From positions 1 through 30,839 of the forward strand of contig JAFVRU010000182.1 of the NCBI GenBank assembly GCA_017504065.1: a DNA stretch of 30,839 nt, written 5' to 3'. The DNA comes from Clostridia bacterium. Lineage in GTDB: Bacteria > Bacillota > Clostridia > Christensenellales > Borkfalkiaceae. This document shows positions 30,753-30,839 of the stretch, one piece after another; position 1 is the stretch's first letter; every line of letters begins with the position of its first letter. The position numbers were made by a program, and so were the translations under genes. The notes under the pieces were generated by a model that worked only from the letters and a program-made list of their open reading frames with translations, searched no databases and had not been told where the DNA came from.

Positions 30753-30839
30753 ATGAAATTCAACGGAAAAGCGATTCAATACGGAGATAACGTCGATACG
30801 GACGTAATCATTCCCGCGCGGTATTTGAATACGATCGAC
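30753..30839 (+). CDS. leuD: 3-isopropylmalate dehydratase, small subunit (5' part, cut by window edge)
   Basis: The 29 visible codons from ATG 30753 begin MKFNGKAIQYGDNVDTDVII, then PARYLN. 'GDNVDTDVIIPARYL' is the hallmark N-terminus of the swivelling aconitase small subunit of LeuD. It pairs with LeuC to complete isopropylmalate isomerase. SD AAAGGAG at 30738-30744, 8 nt before the ATG. The gene continues to the right; leuB, needed for the next step, is not seen within the window. Confidence 0.92.
   Translation, partial: MKFNGKAIQYGDNVDTDVIIPARYLNTID

Noticed and set aside
29421..30779. A 452-codon minus-strand frame opposite leuC
   Set aside because: Antisense shadow; the plus strand carries the conserved Fe-S cysteines of LeuC.

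Overview
The window reads as a chromosomal segment of an anaerobic, probably spore-forming member of the Bacillota (Clostridia-like). The basis is the gene set: spmA/spmB spore-maturation genes, a T-box leader on the branched-chain amino acid operon, a tandem glycine riboswitch, GTP-type PEP carboxykinase, strong Shine-Dalgarno sites and sigma-A/sigma-E style promoters. Hand counts give about 55-57% GC in typical genes. I cannot name a genus. No rRNA, tRNA, insertion sequence, prophage or CRISPR array was seen.

Layout. 1-131: 5' end of proB on the minus strand, divergent from pckG (458-2236) across a region with two well-formed promoters. 2292-5001: a flavodoxin-fold oxidoreductase, then a standalone GlmU-like acetyltransferase next to glmM (cell-wall UDP-GlcNAc supply). 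5002-5278: a convergent intergenic region holding a probable minus-strand small RNA and a bidirectional terminator. 5279-6411: spmAB on the minus strand behind a sigma-E-like promoter. 6560-11174: a metG-tatD-radical SAM-ksgA cluster, followed by a small AT-rich XRE-type regulator. 11582-18980: a minus-strand cluster galM, DUF1538 membrane protein, two PII-like proteins, ZIP metal transporter, and a 1084-residue six-hairpin glycosidase-like protein. 19115-21080: a glycine riboswitch with terminator controlling an alanine/glycine:cation symporter. 21129-30839: the branched-chain amino acid region: ilvE on its own promoter, then a T-box-controlled leuA-ilvB-ilvN-ilvC-ilvD-leuC-leuD operon, with leuD cut by the window edge.

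How it works together. The right half is amino-acid economy: glycine/alanine transport governed by a glycine sensor, and complete pyruvate-to-valine plus most of the leucine pathway governed by a tRNA sensor. leuB is not in the window. The middle cluster is the least understood part: a duplicated-fold DUF1538 transporter-like protein is closely spaced with two small PII-like sensor proteins and a ZIP metal transporter. I regard it as the best candidate for an uncharacterised regulated transport system. Other points of interest are an orphan antitoxin-like RNA after glmM, a probably leaderless spmA, a radical SAM protein with a long disordered Q-N-x repeat tail, and an intrinsic terminator inside the ilv-leu operon.
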